The position numbers were made by a program, and so were the translations under genes. Of a stretch of 6,361 nt of DNA, positions 5,302-6,361 are shown piece after piece. The DNA lies in the NCBI GenBank assembly GCA_030040815.1, contig JASHSZ010000358.1:1-6361 (forward strand), in the 5' to 3' direction. Position 1 is the first letter of the stretch. Each line of letters opens with the position of its first letter. The notes beneath the pieces are model-generated. The model was not told the DNA's origin and did not search any database. It was given only the letters and a program-made list of their open reading frames with translations. The stretch comes from Streptosporangiaceae bacterium. Its GTDB lineage: Bacteria; Actinomycetota; Actinomycetes; Streptosporangiales; Streptosporangiaceae.

Positions 5302-6081
5302 ATGGGATCGCCAGCCGGGCAGGCCCAGGGCGATACTCGCGTCGTGGAGTTCATCGCCACTCAGCTGGCAGCGATCCCCGGGGTGGTGGCTGTCACGCTG
5401 GGAGGGTCGAGGGCGGCCAACACCGCAGTTGAGGGCTCTGACTGGGATTTCGGGCTCTACTACCGGGACCGGCTCGATCCGGCGGACATCCTGGCCCTCG
5501 GCTGGCCGGGCCGCGTCTTCGCCCCGGGCGAGTGGGGCCGGGTCATCAATGGCGGGGCCTGGCTGACGATCGACGGAACGAAGGTCGATCTCATCTACCG
5601 GGACCTCGACGAGGTTTTGCGCTGGACTTCGGCTGCGGAGGACGGGCAGTTCGAGATTCACCGACAAATCGGCTACGTCGCGGGCATAGCGACGTACATC
5701 TTGGCTGGCGAACTGGCCCTTGGCAGGGTGCTGGCTGGCGAGCTGCCCCGTCCGCGATTCCCGCCGAGGCTCCAGGAGACTGCGCCGATCGCGTGGTCTC
5801 GGCTCGCCGCGGGAGCGTTGCACTTCGCCGCGGTCCACGCCGACCGCGAGGACACCGCCGCCTGCCTGGCCAACCTGTGCCAGGCGGTGCTAGCCGCGGC
5901 CCAGGGTCGGCTGGCTGGCGCTGGCGTGTGGGTGCTGAACGAAAAGCGCCTGGTCCAGCGTGCTGGGCTGGGCAGCGTGCAAGAACGACTGCTGAGCCAG
6001 CCCGACGGGGGCCTTACGCCGCTCGTCCGCGATGTCGGAGCGCTACTCGCTGTCAGCGACGCTGTCTGGATCGACGAGTGA
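5302..6081 (+). CDS. Pol-beta-superfamily nucleotidyltransferase
   Basis: This 259-residue protein has a minimal nucleotidyltransferase domain near its N-terminus. GGSRA (34-38) is the nucleotide-binding Gly-Ser motif. GSDWDFGLYY (45-54) supplies the metal-binding Asp47 and Asp49, and TKVDLIYRD (93-101) supplies the third carboxylate, Asp96. The alpha-helical C-terminal half ends in a region with WVLNEKRLV (210-218); NEK is common at this place in stand-alone NTases related to aminoglycoside adenylyltransferases. Transfer of a nucleotide to a small molecule or protein is the likely chemistry, with the acceptor unknown. No HEPN partner is adjacent, so a MNT/HEPN toxin-antitoxin pair is not supported. 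The start is uncertain: ATG 5302 is chosen for family-like length; GTG 5344 (15 codons shorter, AGGG upstream) is the main alternative. The frame is open to 5182 inside the GNAT gene, but that part is not family-like. Confidence 0.82.
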   Translation: MGSPAGQAQGDTRVVEFIATQLAAIPGVVAVTLGGSRAANTAVEGSDWDFGLYYRDRLDPADILALGWPGRVFAPGEWGRVINGGAWLTIDGTKVDLIYRDLDEVLRWTSAAEDGQFEIHRQIGYVAGIATYILAGELALGRVLAGELPRPRFPPRLQETAPIAWSRLAAGALHFAAVHADREDTAACLANLCQAVLAAAQGRLAGAGVWVLNEKRLVQRAGLGSVQERLLSQPDGGLTPLVRDVGALLAVSDAVWIDE

Positions 6082-6361
6082 TCCCGTGCAACGGCCGCCC
6101 CTGATGGCCAGGCCATCAGCCGCGCCATCCCGAGCCACGCCTGCACCGTCTGTATCAAAGCGGACCCCGCCCTTGCCGGCGCCCACCCCTACCCCGACCC
6201 AGACGTCAAGCTGCTCGCCTACAGCCGCGGCCACCGCGCGGTCAGCGGACAAGAACTGCACGGCACCGGTCTCGACTGCCTGAGACAGTTCCTTCTGACC
6301 CCCGCGCTGGCCGTCGCGGCGCGACGAATGGCCCCGACTGTCGCAGTGCCGCGGGTGGTGA
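6082..6361 (+). other. Coding-like open frame without a start, running off the window
   Basis: The frame directly after the nucleotidyltransferase stop stays open for 93 codons to the window edge, with most codons ending in C or G and a normal protein-like second-position mix. It encodes HACTVCIKADPALAGAHPYP, later VKLLAYSRGHRAVSGQELHG and a hydrophobic-basic end (LTPALAVAARRMAPTVAVP). The only ATG is near the right edge, and no GTG or TTG opens the frame earlier. It is therefore either a gene whose start was lost by truncation or frameshift, or a chance open frame. The palindrome at 6101-6119 falls within it. I do not recognise the protein; the CTVC pair is too little to claim a zinc site. 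Confidence 0.35.
6101..6119. repeat. 19-bp perfect inverted repeat downstream of the nucleotidyltransferase
   Basis: CTGATGGCCAGGCCATCAG is a nine-base inverted repeat around a single central A, beginning 20 bases after the nucleotidyltransferase stop. As RNA it could form an eight-base-pair stem with a CAG loop, without a U tract, which could act as an actinobacterial-type terminator. As DNA its dyad symmetry also suits an operator for a dimeric repressor of the next gene. Confidence 0.5.

Noticed and set aside
4692..5838. Minus-strand open frames opposite the acetyltransferase and nucleotidyltransferase
   Set aside because: Both plus-strand genes carry complete catalytic motifs, and the antisense products are low-information Arg/Ala/Pro-rich sequences.
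5182..6081. A 299-residue nucleotidyltransferase starting inside the acetyltransferase gene
   Set aside because: The first 40 residues of that version overlap the GNAT C-terminus and are Arg/Cys-rich without family character; ATG 5302 gives a normal length.
4758..6081. A toxin-antitoxin or defence module made of the GNAT and nucleotidyltransferase genes
   Set aside because: GNAT toxins pair with a small DNA-binding antitoxin and MNT pairs with HEPN; neither partner is present, and both genes look like ordinary stand-alone enzymes.

Overview
The window reads as chromosomal DNA of a high-GC actinobacterium (order not determinable). Base composition is roughly two-thirds G+C by eye, genuine reading frames have a strong G/C bias at third codon positions, and most starts lack a Shine-Dalgarno sequence, as in leaderless or weakly led actinobacterial genes. 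I see no rRNA, tRNA, CRISPR array, insertion sequence or integrase. The intact genes are single-enzyme accessory genes rather than a recognisable multi-gene system.

Layout. (1) 1-209, plus strand: the 3' end of a DinB/DUF664-like gene, interrupted by an in-frame TAG. It converges tail to tail with the next gene, and the two stop codons share the tetranucleotide CTAG. (2) 206-2329, minus strand: a probable operon read right to left. It holds a small VOC (glyoxalase-like) protein, a 47-residue reading frame that looks like a nitronate monooxygenase whose whole interior has been deleted, and a full-length TcuA-like FAD dehydrogenase. (3) 2330-2955, plus strand: no intact gene. A DinB-like fossil is followed by an alpha/beta hydrolase reduced to its first ~40 and last ~50 residues, with a frameshift near its start and its catalytic His apparently changed to Arg. 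(4) 2952-3785, plus strand: an intact endonuclease/exonuclease/phosphatase-family protein whose GTG start overlaps the hydrolase stop. (5) 3826-4710, minus strand: a class I SAM-dependent methyltransferase. (6) 4758-5243 and 5302-6081, plus strand: a GNAT acetyltransferase, probably leaderless, then a Pol-beta-fold nucleotidyltransferase. (7) 6082-6361: a near-perfect 19-bp palindrome and a coding-like open frame without a start codon that runs off the window.

The most notable feature is gene decay with preserved ends. Two unrelated genes (nitronate monooxygenase, alpha/beta hydrolase) kept both termini and lost the middle, both at Gly-Gly-coding GGCGG sequence. Two DinB-like fragments lie either side of the minus-strand operon. 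The nitronate monooxygenase remnant keeps the best ribosome binding site in the window and stays in frame, so it may still be translated as a micro-protein. I find no convincing new defence, mobile or biosynthetic system; family assignments rest on remembered consensus patterns, not on searches.
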